Of a stretch of DNA of 64,000 nt, positions 23,503 through 35,391 are shown piece after piece. The notes beneath the pieces were generated by a model that ran no database searches, was not told where the DNA came from, and saw only the letters and a program-made list of their open reading frames with translations. The stretch spans positions 20,918,001-20,982,000 of the forward strand of contig JAPTYO010000003.1 in NCBI GenBank assembly GCA_036873135.1, written 5' to 3'. The DNA is from Clarkia xantiana subsp. parviflora. Taxonomy: Eukaryota > Streptophyta > Magnoliopsida > Myrtales > Onagraceae. Numbering within the stretch: the stretch's first letter is position 1; every line of letters begins with the position of its first letter. The translations under genes and the position numbers were made by a program.

Positions 23503-24658
23503 CGTCACACCCCTGAAAAATGAATTATTGGGAAGCATGAATTTGACTATGATAGACATGCTTCTCAAGCCTAACAAGCGTTTGGAATGTGAAAACAATA
23601 AATCGTAGCATTGTGTAACGTGTTTTGGGTGTTTTGAAAATATTGGCAGCAAATGTGGAGTTGGTGGGATTCGATCCTTGGACAAGAGTTTGTCCCGCGT
23701 CCGTCAAGAGTTTGTCCTGCGTCATCGAGGATTTTCCCGTGTCCATCCCAAGATTGTCCCGTACGAGCAAAGAGTTTGTCCCGTACCAGCCTCAGCATTC
23801 GTCCCGTGCATTTAGTGTGTTCGTCCCGTGCATTTTGTGTGCTTTGCCCGTGCTTGGTGAGTGCCAGTCCCGTGCCCAGTAGATGTCACAGACGAAGCTG
23901 CTAGTCAAGTGCTCAGACAGTGTTTGGCCCGTGCTTTTAGTGTGCATGGCCCGTGCATTTTGTGTGTTCAGCCTGTGCTCAGCAAGTGCCCAACACCAGA
24001 AAGGCTGAATTGGATCAGAGTTGGCTGGAAATCCATGTTTGATGGAAAGACAAGCCCAGTCCTGTGTGGATTCGAAATTAATGGATGCAAACAAGTTACT
24101 TAGCTGCTAAGAAAGATCAAATCTGCCCAAGATATGTGAAGATTCTATCTATAGTTATATTTAAGGGAACTTAGATATATTTGTGGGTTTTTGTAATAGC
24201 TATGGATATATATATCCTAGCTAAGTATAGATAGAATTAGATATATATATAGATTAATATTTCCTAGGAGTCTAGGCAATTTTTGGATCTATATAAAGGG
24301 GAGAGTTCCCTTGAGTTGTAATCAGTTTTTCTCACCCAGCTAGGTCAAAACTGAGGAGTGTTGTGAGGGTCTAAATTGTGTGGGTGTAATTCGGGCGCGT
24401 AGCCTTCATTGAGTAATAAAGGCAAGTGTTTTATACATCTTTATCTTGTTCCTTGTTGATTTCGTTGGTGTGTTTGCTGCGTTTTGCTATTGTTGTTCGA
24501 GATCATTGTGAGTTTCTGGTCCCGTGTTTGTTTGGCTTATTCGTGAACTTCGTCCGCTGCGTTGGATCCGTGTGTTGGCCGGTGATTTTGAGTAGGGAAT
24601 CACGCCAGTAAGAGCTATACTTAGGCGAAAAATAAGTCATAATTTAGCCATTGTGACA
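23503..24658 (+). mobile_element. Solo LTR (1156 bp)
   Basis: The ends are inverted (CGTCACACCCC and GTGACA; the first base is probably a mutated T of TG). Both sides carry the 5-bp duplication TATAC (23498-23502 and 24659-24663). Inside are a TATA box (TATATAAAG near 24290) and AATAAA at 24415-24420 in plus orientation, in the correct order for an LTR. No internal retrotransposon region is present, as expected after LTR-LTR recombination. The 5' part carries irregular repeats of CCCGTGCATTTTGTGTG and TTTGTCCCG. Confidence 0.75.
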
Positions 24659-24663
24659 TATAC

Positions 24664-25345
24664 TATGTCTTTGGTCCGGTTTTACCCTCACAAAACTGGT
24701 ATGTTTGGAAGGGGTTCTAAATAATTTGGTTCCAATCCACTTTCGTTCCGGTCCGGCCAGACCGATTTTTTTTTCCATCCTTAATATTTATCACCGAATA
24801 TATAACCCAATAATCCAATGCATTTAATTTCAAATTATAGAAACCTTCTTCAAACTTTTAAACATACAAATTGCACTTTGTTTTTATAAGGTTGCAGATA
24901 TTCCAGCAAAAGAATCAATAAGAATGGAGAAATTATTTAGTATAATCAACCGAGTGTTTCTGATTGACGTGTAGCGGATAGTCTAATATTAGCATGATTA
25001 AGTTGTTATTTATGACGGAGCTATTCTTTAGTTCTTACTATGGTGATCTCCAAATCCAACCATGATTTCCAAGTTCATTCTACCGTTTACGAAATATATC
25101 TCATTTTATTCGGTTATATGAATGTGTTTTTGTACATTGCAAATCTGGTACAAAAGGAGACGTTGTCGGATTATACATCTCACGTCTTTCGAATTGTACA
25201 TCTCACGTATGTCTGTCGCATTGTCTCATTGCAAAACTAACAAATTGTAACCTTACATAAATTTAACTAGGAAAATTGTCTATACTCTAATAGTCAGACC
25301 AAAGTTTAACTAGCAAGTAGGTATTTAACTTAGCTTTAACAATCC
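24664..25345. other. Intergenic, no feature recognised
   Basis: The first ~120 bp contain decayed CCGGTCCGG-type sequence resembling 22440-22520 on the other side of the solo LTR and the foldback element. The remainder is AT-rich with no coding or structural signal I can support. Confidence 0.4.
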
Positions 25346-25354
25346 TTTTGTTTA

Positions 25355-25714
25355 AGGATTAAAAACTTATAAACTATGTGAAGATTGACCAATGTTGAAA
25401 TTTGGCATTAGACATTAAAATGAAGTGTTTCGGTGTGATTATTTTAGAGAAGGAAATCCCGATGAAATCGGCTCCGCACCACTATGTTGTAAACTTTTTC
25501 ATGGAAGTTCAAATTTTAGTGGATATTTGGCGACTTTTCACAAAGTAAAGAGTGGTAGAATATGAGTTGGTTGGTGAAAATGATTAAGAGAGACAAAAAT
25601 ACGAGTATAGACATCAAATTTAAACAAAAATAAAACATCAATTTTAACATTTTAAATTTCAAACACCAAATTTTAACATATGGCAAATATTGGACTGTTT
25701 ATAAGTTCTTAACA
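25355..25714. mobile_element. Decayed foldback MULE-like element
   Basis: The ends read AGGATTAAAAACTTATAAAC and GTTTATAAGTTCTTAACA, an imperfect inverted pair. Flanking 9-mers TTTTGTTTA (25346-25354) and TTTTGTTTT (25715-25723) differ at one base. Interior motifs (TCGGTGTGATTA, CAACAAAAATGAAA-like) are shared with 56513-57053 and 62193-62712. Confidence 0.55.
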
Positions 25715-25787
25715 TTTTGTTTTATTAATTGTTAATAATACCACCAAACACTTATTGTAAAGGGCCTAAATACGACTAGTATGATCT

Positions 25788-26481
25788 TTAAGATTTTTGG
25801 TGTCCTCCATGTAGAAAACCCAACCCCAATTTTTTGGGCCTCTCCATTGGGAACTTCTCAAACGGCCTTGTAAACAATCGTTCAAAATTAGCATTGTCCT
25901 CTCCAAACGCAGCAGCCATTATTCCATCCATTGATTCCTCAAAAGACATTGTCTTCTTCTCCACGCTCGGAGGAGCATCTTTGTTGACATTAATGTTTGT
26001 TGGATTCGGTTTCGGAGCTGCTTCTGTTGCACATGGCGCTGAACATTTGGGCTGCTCTTCACTCATAGTATCTGCAAGTTTCAGTCAGATTCAAAAAAGT
26101 AAACGAGAATGTAAATTTTAAATTTAATATCTTCCCTTAGTCAAACCCCTTATAATAGATTCATATCACATAAACCACTTTTCATGTTTTAAATTGTGCA
26201 GATCTTAACAGCTGTCTTTAAATTTAAGATTTTTATTATAGGATTCACAAATTCAATAGAATTCTACAAAATTTAATTACACACAAGACGTGGTTAAAAT
26301 CTTAACAGTGAGATACAATTTCGGTGAGGCTGTAGATTTGAATCGCATAAAAAGTGGGTCTATAGATTTGAATCCTTAAAAACCATCACAATCGTTTTAA
26401 AACAAGAGTACCTGTACCTGAATTAGAGAGCGAGGGTTTTCTCTTAAGACGATTTAATGGATTGATAAGAATACAACCCAT
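25788..26481 (-). CDS. Small unrecognised two-exon protein, copy 2
   Basis: Paralogue of 8544-9938; function unknown. Exon 1 is 26481-26412 and exon 2 is 26071-25788, giving up to 117 residues and joining in the same phase as copy 1. Shared features are a Pro/Ala/Asn-rich N-terminal part with EAAPxxN, a short VEKKTMSFEESMDG segment aligned with the MEKKKKAFEKLMGS of copy 1, and FGEDNANFERLFTRPFEKF. It lacks the Lys-rich tail of copy 1. A TATAAAT (26486-26480) overlaps the first ATG, so translation more likely starts at the exon-2 ATG (26064, MSEEQ), which is also conserved in copy 1 (MSKEN). Conserved splice sites and motif suggest selection, but the family is not known to me. Confidence 0.55.
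26195..26325. repeat. Short MITE-like element, copy 3
   Basis: Diverged relative of the elements at 1855 and 3400 (GATCTTAACAG near the left end, AATCTTAACAGTGAGATACAATT shortened at the right). It lies within the intron of small gene copy 2. Confidence 0.35.
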
Positions 26482-26486
26482 TTATA

Positions 26487-26960
26487 GTGTGTATATATTT
26501 TATTCTTCTCGGTGCATTTATAGTGTGTATAAAGGAGAGTATGGAGGAGGGTAAGAAAGGAAAATAAATCCAACGTAATATTTCTTAATTAACTTATGTA
26601 ATATAGACTTGACTTTTATATGTCTTAGCCGAATATTTATTATATATATATATATATATATATATTATTATTATTTATATATATAAGTTTATATTGTTTC
26701 TAGTTTAATTAAATATTATTTACACTAAATATTTGTTAGATGACCGCTTTAGAAATTTCGCAATCAAATTATATAAGTTTGTCATGTAAATAGATTTTTA
26801 TTTTATATTTGTTTTTTTATTTTGTGTAAAAAGTTTCTTTATCTTACGCAGTTAATACTTTATCTCTAATTTTGTGCAACTATAAATAGATAATTGGGAA
26901 ACGCACACATGTTGGTTTGAGAAATTATATGAATTAAATTAGTATATTACAAGATAGATA
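26487..26960. other. Intergenic AT-rich DNA with (TA)n
   Basis: It contains a TA microsatellite around 26639-26665 and a duplicated CATTTATAGTGTGTAT block upstream of small gene copy 2. No coding signal. Confidence 0.5.
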
Positions 26961-27658
26961 CTAGCTCCGCACAGCGTAGAAATAATATCTAAATCTAAAT
27001 AAGCTATGCTGTCCCGCGCTGCGTAATAATTAATTAAATACCAAGATTTAATGATAATATAAAAAAATAGAAACAATGTAAAATTAAAGAGTGTTGATTT
27101 ATTACACACATAAACAAAATAAATTCTAAAAAATTATATTAAAAAACAACGAAATTTTTTTAGGACAAAATATATATAAATATTAAATTATTTACCATAA
27201 AATTATGCGCCTCTAACCTGAAGTCTACGAACCCACTTTGATTCGACATGTCTCTGCGAAATTTCGACATACTTGATTTGTGTCCCTACGTTGTTAGCTT
27301 TATCTGTCTCGAAATGTATGAAAAAAACATTTATTATACATAGTTTTTTTTTACATGTGTTTACATAGAGTTTTTAAATAAATAAAAAAAAAATTATTTA
27401 GATATTGTTATGTTTTGAATAACTATCCTTTAAAATGGATTCTAAATAATGTATTTGTATTTATATATGTGAAGAAATATGAGTGGTTTATATCTCATAG
27501 AATAATAAATGCATATATTTCAGAATAATAATAATTTTTTTTCTTTTATGATTCTTTTGAAATATGAATGAGTTGTTTAAAAATGAATTACATGGCGTTG
27601 TCTCATTGGCCGATAAAGCGATGTGGCAACTTGAGGTTTACCCTAGTATATATATAGA
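26961..27658 (-). mobile_element. Helitron-like non-autonomous element
   Basis: On the minus strand it starts TCTATATATATACTAGGG at 27658, preceded by A. It ends with a short GC-rich stem (CTACGCTGTGCGGAG) and CTAG at 26961, followed by T. Size is 698 bp with no Rep or helicase. The ends and the A/T insertion site fit Helitron rules; the 3' hairpin is imperfect. Confidence 0.45.
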
Positions 27659-28019
27659 TGTGATTTTTTTGGAAAGTGAATGAGTATTTATGGATGATTT
27701 ATGTGATGCGGTCTAATTGACTTACGACTTGTCTGTTTGATGTTTATAATCTTATTATTCTATCACAATTATTATTAATATATTAGTATAGATTCAAATT
27801 AATATTGTTACAGATTTAATTATTTTTGAATTTTTTACGAATGATTTACATGATGCGATTTCTTTAACTTAGATGTGTGAACTTGAAATTTATTATATTT
27901 GTTACGAAAGTAGAGAGGTAATAGAACGAGAGAACTTGAGGATTTATGCTAACTTAGATATCTCTATCGGTAATTGATGAATATATATATATATGCATCG
28001 GCCAGTAGACGTGCTTCGC

Positions 28020-28200
28020 TCCTTGAAGTGAGTGTTGCAATTTATGATTATAATGAGGATATACCACACTCCCTGAAGTGAGTGTTGTAGTTTGTGATTA
28101 TAGTTATGATATCCTCTCTACTCCATGAAGTGAGTATCACATTGTACGATTAATGATTTCAATTATAATTTAGTTCACTCCCTGAAGTGAGTGTTACAGT
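28020..28200 (+). repeat. Four spaced copies of a CTCCCTGAAGTGAGTGTT motif
   Basis: Copies near 28020, 28068, 28120 and 28170, separated by AT-rich text of about 40 bp. The motif has a small internal inverted repeat (CACTC...GAGTG). It sits near the 5' end of the copia remnant. Confidence 0.7.
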
Positions 28201-28549
28201 TTATGAATCTGAAGATTACAATTTTGTTATAGATACAATGGTTGAGATGAAATAATTAATAGTTAGCATCATCATGATATCGATAAAGAACGATGATGCA
28301 TCTCACAAATAAATAATGCACGAGTATAATGCAAAGTCCAATTAATTTGGAATAATGATATTTATGAGAATCGCGGTGACGCTAGCAGAAAATCGATGAT
28401 ATTATGCAGCGCGAAATTTGATAAATGAAGGACAAAGACATTAGGCAATTTTTGGCCTTATTGATTAAAAAAAAAAATTATTTGCATATATTACTCGTTA
28501 ATACCGAGATATTACGATTACAAAAGATGTATTCCTTGTAAATGACGGA

Positions 28550-29225
28550 TCCTGAAGATCCGATATTACGATCATGAAGATCAATATTTATGAATATTTA
28601 TATTTACATTACTTTAAAATTCCACATTATAGTGTTTACAGTTACATTTTTATTTATTGCACTGCATTTTATTTATTATATACATTTTATTTATAGTGTT
28701 TACAGTTACATTTTATTGCATTTTATTTATTATATACATATATTCTTATATTTATTGTATTTTATTATAAAATGATCCAGAAGATCAATAGTTATTCAAA
28801 AACTCAAAAATTGATAATTTTAAGATCCGGAAGATCCTAGAATGTATGAAAAATGGAATCACGAGCATCTGTTATAAATAAATGATCCTGAAGATCCTGA
28901 GAAATCATGAGTTATGAATAAATAATTATGAAGATCCTAGAAGATCTGTAAATGAATAAAGGATCCTGAAGATCCTAAATATCTGGGACTATGGATTAAC
29001 GAGATTGAAGATCCCTAAAGATTTTGAATTATGATACAGAGATCCAAAAGATCTTGAATTCTTTCGAATAAATGATCTTGATGAAAATGGATCTGAATAT
29101 CCTAAGAGATTTTGAGATATGAAAAAAAAAATCCTTAAAGATATTGAGCTACAAATAAGGATAATAAAGATACTAAAAAAAATAAAAATAAATAAAGAAC
29201 TATAAATGATTCTGAAGATCATGAA
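28550..29225 (+). repeat. Dispersed GATCCTGAAGATC motif cluster
   Basis: About a dozen imperfect copies of GATC-C-(T/A/G)GAAGATC occur within 700 bp, spaced irregularly by AT-rich DNA. They lie upstream of the integrase-like remnant. Related CAGAAGTTT motifs follow around 29390-29480. Confidence 0.7.
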
Positions 29226-32200
29226 ATCGAACATTTGTACGAAGTTATTTATTTATTTACGCTTTATACATTTTATTACTCTACAATCATCATTATGATG
29301 AAGATGAATAAAATAATAACATGCGGAACGTATTACAAAAAATACAAAATATATCTATTGCATATTATGAAAGAAATACATATTAGGTAAACCAGAAGTT
29401 TACCGCCAATATTGGCAGGATTGATTAAATATCCCGGTAAACCAGAAGTTTAATGATGCATAGAGGTAAACCAGAAGTTTTACCCATATAATACAATATT
29501 TGGCGTGACCGGTTACAGACCATTCCGGTTCAATTACGATGCACAAGACAATATTTGGAAGAACTTGAAGATTCTCCATAAATAATTACAATGCTTGCTC
29601 TCAAGGAAAATTCATTATGGGATCATCATAACCTAAGTTCGGGATAAAATCTCATTGTTTGTGGAAAATTATAAAGGTGAATATGGGCCTGTTCACCTGC
29701 CACGTGGACCGATATATTATTTTAAAAGATGCATCTACAATATGGTCGCATGTGCATTTAATTATCACGAATTTACAATAGCAAATTTTCAAGATTATGC
29801 AATAAAGAATGATGATGATATTAAAAGTTGATATTTCATATAAGAATCAGACAACTGCATGTCTAGATTCGCAGTATAACATAAAAGTTACAAAGAGCCT
29901 CCAATTAAATAGCTAAACTGCTACCAATGAGAGCAAATTGAGAACAACTGCATTCTATTATGAAAGCAGCAATATAACTGCGCATCAAGCCAATGTTAAA
30001 TCACAGTTCTCCCAATTACAACCAATTTTTGGTGAAGATACAACTTTCTCATATATAATTTATGATGTGCGATATATGTTTGAATTGTTCCACCGCAACG
30101 CACAAACATGGGTCTGGAATGTTGGGGAAAATATTTTGTCTATAAATCAATTATTAGAGAACAATGACTGATATATACATTTAAAGCAAGAGTGTTGATT
30201 GTCATTGTTGAACAACTTTTCACAACATTAGGGGGAGAAAATAAGTAGTTGGCAGAAAAGAGATTGACTGAAAAAAATTGTTATTATCTCATTTAGATCC
30301 TCGCACAATGATAATATGAACCTGAAGTTCAAAGAGATAAACATTTTCAGATACCGCCTATTAAGTGAATGTATGAGACCCAGAAAGTCATAAATTAAGT
30401 ACCAGCTGCAAATGCTCCAATTTGAAATGCCCTGGCATGACAAATTATAATTAAAAATAATTCACGCCTGAAGTGTGTGATATTGCTTCCAAATATTTTT
30501 AACAAGAATGGAGCACGAAATAGATAAATATGGTCTTATTACGGAGGCGATTTCCCAAAAAAGGAAAAGATACATAACTAAATATGAAACCCCATAAGTG
30601 GTTCAGGTACCTGCAAATAATTGTAATAAAGAGATCTCGATGAGTTATGTTATTAATGAGAATTTATGGAACCAAGCATATCAAGTTGTCGACAACTGTT
30701 TTGAATATTATTCATGAGTGAATTCATAAAACAAGATGAGGATCTTGAGCTCAATATGTCAAAGAATCATTATGACTGGCCAAAGCTTGAAAAGAAACAA
30801 GTAAGAGCTTGAAAAATGCAGAATGTGATAGCCAGTGGATATAAATAATTTCTGCGTAAATAGATTGCCTCGTAAGATAGGCACAACCCGTGGTATAAAG
30901 ACTTTTCCGCAGAAAGATGACAATTATTATATGAGTCATTTGGTGGAGCAATAACCTTCAAATACATTATTATGTTGGCAGTACATACAATGTTTTAATA
31001 TGCGTCTCATGATATGAATAATTTTATAGCCTATTTGGGTGGCTAATTTGATAGTGAAATCCACATAAAAATCCCAGAAGGATTTAAAAATGCTAGCATG
31101 AACATTATCAAGAATGTTGGATGATAAAAATATTGTACCATTTACGGGTTGCTTATGGTATATATTATCCCCACTATATCAACATTTGAGCTAAGTTGAA
31201 GCGAATGCTAATATAAGTATACAGATAAAGCAATTTGATATTTGATAAGCTGAGTTGATCACGCTATAGCTGAAAAGAGGCATCGCGTGAGGGGGAGAAT
31301 TTGAAGATATTGAAACCCTGAAGAGTCTTAAATACAATCAATTTATTGATGATGTTAAAATCCAGACGAAATATATTGAAAGGACAAATGTTTGGCTCGA
31401 CCTGAAGATCGAGTACTTAATATATTGATTGATAATATTCTTGTCCAATAAGAAAAGTGTCTTAAAGCTATTTTGCATAGCTACACATCTATTGAGTACC
31501 TTAATGGCTGTAAGAATGATAGATTTGAATAAATATATTTTTCGTCATCGTGAGATTGATGCAGAACATAATGATCCAGAAGTACCTTATAAGGAACGTG
31601 ATGTATTATTGTTATAAGTAAGATTTAGTTCTTCTCCAATATAGTGAAATTTTAACAATGTTAAGAAAATATTTGTGTATCTCTGAGTGACGAATTACAT
31701 GAGTTTATTATCGGATAAAATCAAGTCCTAAATCAGTTGGCTATGCAAAATGCAAGTTAGATTATGAAATGTACCATTATTTTGTATATTTAAATATAAT
31801 GCAGGTTATATAGCTCCAGTTGAAGAATAATGTTAAATCAAAGGAGACAAGACAAAATATATTTTCCCAAGTTATTTTTCATACACGATGTTTAGAAGAA
31901 GGCAACATAACATCCAACAAGTATGTGCGGATTTATTCCTGAAGGTTTATCGACTGCGAAATTTAAAGATTGATGAACAATATTGAATTGCGTCGATTTA
32001 ATGAAATTACTCTATGTCAACATCAGGAGGAGAATCTACACCCGCTGCACTCTTTTTCCCTTAACCAAGGTTTTATCCCACTGGGTTTTCCTGGTAAGGT
32101 TTTTAACGAGGCAGCTTACAAAAGAGATCCATAAGTGTGTACTCTTTTTCCTTCACTAGATTTTTATCCCATTGCGTTTTTTCTAGTAAGGTTTTAACGA

Positions 32201-32233
32201 GACGCAATTCCCTTATGAATATCCAAGGGGGAG

Positions 32234-32417
32234 TGTTATGAAAATATATATTATGGATGTTCAATATTATGTGTATATATCATATTCCTTATTACCTTCC
32301 TTATATTGATTTTACTTCATCTCCAAGTCTATGTATCCTAATATAACTGCCCCTTATGTGTGATAATAATATCATCATCAAGTTCTCTCATTCTATTACC
32401 TCTCTACTTTCGTAACA
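32234..32417 (+). repeat. Copia 3' LTR (184 bp)
   Basis: It starts TGTTATGAAAAT directly after the polypurine tract AAGGGGGAG and ends TTTCGTAACA. Upstream, two ~90-bp blocks starting ACTCTTTTTCC and containing TTTTATCCCA repeat in tandem (about 32050 and 32135), a common 3' arrangement in copia elements. Confidence 0.75.
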
Positions 32418-32676
32418 ATATTATTATTTTCCACCATTGAAATTAATATTAGTACAAATTATCTCAAGATATTATTATAGATTCGAATTAATATTGATAT
32501 AGATGTAATTGTTTTTGAATGCTTACGATGACTATAAATTAATTTCATTTAATTCATGCTCCGGTAATAATAATAATAATGTAAAATAATCACGGGCCGA
32601 ATTTGAAGAATCGAAAAAAAGGTCGATACGAGAATGTTCAAGTCACCTTCATCTTATGGCGGGAAATAAATCAAAA

Positions 32677-32720
32677 GAACATTCCAGATTCTAACAGTTG
32701 GAAGAACCTTCTCGACTTCC
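32677..32720 (+). promoter_or_regulatory. Heat shock elements of HSP90 copy 2
   Basis: Alternating modules AGAACATTCCAGATTCT and GGAAGAACCTTCTCGACTTCC-type lie about 90-130 bp upstream of the TATA box. GAAGAACCTTCTCGACTT is nearly conserved with the promoter of copy 1, which argues that both copies keep heat-inducible control. Confidence 0.7.
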
Positions 32721-32810
32721 ATCCACACAGATAACGGATCACTGGCCACGCCTCAATACGACGCCGTAAGCCCGAATAATCCAGAACCCCTCTTTTCTTC
32801 TTCTTCACCA

Positions 32811-32818
32811 TATAAATA
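32811..32818 (+). promoter_or_regulatory. TATA box of HSP90 copy 2
   Basis: TATAAATA, about 110 bp upstream of the ATG at 32929. Confidence 0.7.
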
Positions 32819-32928
32819 CAACTCCCTTCTCCGATTTCAAACCATCTTTAAAGCAGCAAAAAGCATTTCCTTCAAATAGCTGAAAGACTTCCGATTACGC
32901 TTTTGATTTCTTCGTCGGCGCCAGAGAC

Positions 32929-35391
32929 ATGGCAGATGTTCAGATGGGCGACGCTGAGACATTCGCTTTCCAGGCGGAGATCAATCAGCTTCTGAGCTTG
33001 ATCATCAACACTTTTTACAGTAACAAGGAGATCTTCCTTCGTGAGCTTATCAGCAACTCATCCGATGTATGCTTTATTTTCTAATTATTCTTTGTTTACT
33101 TCTTTATTATTATTATTGCTGATTTCCTTATGCGTGGAGCTTATCAATGTGGAATTTTGATGCAGGCTTTGGACAAGATTCGATTCGAGGGGCTTACAGA
33201 CAAGAGCAAGCTCGATGCGCAGCCTGAGCTGTTCATCAGGCTCGTACCTGATAAGGCGAACAAGACTCTCTCTATCATCGATAGCGGGATTGGCATGACC
33301 AAAGCAGGTACGATTCAGTAATTTCAGCCTAAGGTTTGATTCCGTAGTCAGCGGCTTATATTTATTGTTGATGATTGTTAAATTTAATTTAGCCGTCAGT
33401 GATTCCTATGGGTTTGATTCTGTAGTTAATGGCTGATATTTATTGTTGATTGTTGAATAAATCAGATTTGGTGAACAATCTGGGCACAATTGCGAGGTCT
33501 GGAACCAAAGAATTCATGGAAGCGTTGCAGGCTGGTGCTGATGTCAGCATGATCGGTCAATTTGGTGTTGGTTTCTACTCTGCATATCTTGTTGCAGAGA
33601 AGGTTATCGTGACAACGAAGCACAACGATGATGAACAGTACATCTGGGAATCCCAAGCTGGAGGTTCCTTCACTGTAACAAGAGATGTGGATGGCGAGCA
33701 ACTTGGTAGAGGAACGAAGATCACTCTATTCCTCAAAGAAGATCAGGTATATTCATTAACCGCGATCCTGCCCTAATTTGTTCTTCAGTGTAAAGAAATT
33801 GAAAACCTAATAATTGCATGAAATGATTTATCTGCAGTTGGAGTATTTGGAGGAGAGGAGAATCAAGGATCTCGTGAAGAAGCATTCCGAGTTCATCAGC
33901 TATCCGATCTACCTCTGGACCGAGAAGACGACAGAGAAGGAGATCAGTGACGATGAAGATGAGGAAACCAAGAAGGAGGAAGAAGGAGACGTTGAAGAGG
34001 TCGATGAAGAAAAGGAGGACAAGAAGGGAAAGAAGAAGAAGATCAAAGAGGTGTCCCATGAATGGGAGCTCATCAACAAGCAGAAACCGATCTGGTTGAG
34101 AAAACCTGAGGAGATCACAAAAGATGAATACGCTTCTTTCTACAAGAGCCTAACCAACGACTGGGAAGATCATCTCGCAGTGAAACACTTCTCAGTTGAA
34201 GGACAGCTCGAGTTCAAGGCCATCCTCTTTGTTCCGAAACGAGCACCTTTCGATCTCTTCGACACCAGGAAGAAGATGAACAACATCAAGCTGTATGTGC
34301 GCAGAGTCTTCATCATGGACAACTGCGAAGAACTGATGCCGGAATACCTTGGATTTGTAAAAGGAGTAGTAGACTCCGATGATCTCCCTCTCAACATCTC
34401 CCGTGAGATGCTGCAGCAGAACAAGATCCTCAAAGTCATCAGGAAGAACCTCGTCAAGAAATGCATCGAGATGTTCAACGAGATCGCAGAGAACAAGGAG
34501 GATTACAACAAGTTCTATGAGGCTTTCTCGAAGAACTTGAAGCTCGGAATCCATGAAGACAGCCAGAACAGATCGAAACTCGCCGATCTTCTCCGATACC
34601 ACTCAACTAAGAGCGGTGATGAGCTGACTAGTCTGAAGGATTACGTGACGAGGATGAAGGAAGGACAGAAGGATATCTTCTACATCACCGGTGAGAGCAA
34701 GAAAGCTGTCGAGAACTCACCCTTCTTAGAGAGGCTGAAGAAGAAGGGATACGAGGTTCTGTTCATGGTGGACGCCATTGATGAATATGCAGTCGGGCAG
34801 TTGAAGGAGTACGATGGAAAGAAGCTTGTTTCCGCCACTAAAGAAGGTCTGAAACTGGACGACGAAACCGAGGAAGAGAAGAAGAAAAAGGAGGAGAAAA
34901 AGAAGTCCTTTGAGAGTCTGTGCAAGACAATCAAAGAAATCTTGGGTGACAAGGTAGAGAAGGTGGTGGTTTCCGACAGGATCGTGGATTCTCCTTGCTG
35001 CTTGGTGACCGGAGAATACGGATGGACTGCAAACATGGAGAGGATCATGAAGGCGCAGGCTTTGAGAGACAGTAGCATGAGTTCTTACATGTCGAGCAAG
35101 AAGACGATGGAGATTAACCCAGATAATGGCATCATGGAGGAGTTAAGGAAGAGAGCTGAGGCCGATAAGAATGATAAGTCGGTGAAGGATCTTGTGCTGC
35201 TGCTGTTCGAGACGTCTCTGTTGACATCTGGGTTCAGTTTGGATGATCCGAACACCTTTGCTGCGAGGATTCATAGGATGTTGAAGTTGGGACTGAGTAT
35301 TGATGAAGATGAAGGTGCTGGAGAGGATCTGGAGATGCCTGCACTTGAGGAAGATGCAGCTGAGGAGAGCAAGATGGAGGAAGTTGATTAA
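32929..35391 (+). CDS. HSP90: Cytosolic heat shock protein HSP90, copy 2
   Basis: Exons: 32929-33066, 33166-33307, 33466-33746 and 33838-35391; 704 residues. Exon lengths are identical to copy 1 (138, 142, 281, 1554). It has the same N-terminal GHKL-type ATPase, charged linker, middle and C-terminal dimerisation domains, and terminal MEEVD. It carries NSSD rather than NASD at residues 43-46 and EGL rather than ESL at 54-56; both variants are conservative. Introns 1 and 2 have diverged from copy 1, while the 91-bp intron 3 is identical base for base. It is transcribed away from copy 1. Both copies look intact and probably encode interchangeable chaperones. Confidence 0.96.

Larger units (their letters stand above)
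27900..32417 (+). mobile_element. Decayed Ty1/copia retrotransposon with odd 5' end
   Basis: A 3' LTR, a polypurine tract and fragments of copia integrase and RT are recognisable in plus orientation. Examples are the GEYGPVHLPRGPIYF-like stretch near 29680-29730 followed by a D-A-S-T-x-W-S-H-V-like stretch to 29755, and a NHYDWPK-like stretch near 30770. All frames are broken by stops and indels. The element is bracketed by ATATT on both sides (27895-27899, 32418-32422). The 5' end is not a normal direct LTR. It is a ~40-bp inverted copy of the 3' LTR end (TGTTACGAAAGTAGAGAGGT at the left, its reverse complement at the right). Confidence 0.6.

Noticed and set aside
22422..24783. A larger hAT element (TAGGGATGG...CCATCCTTA) hosting the foldback and the solo LTR
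   Set aside because: The ends are plausible, but I could not find a matching 8-bp duplication (flanks AATCTTAC and ATATTTAT disagree).
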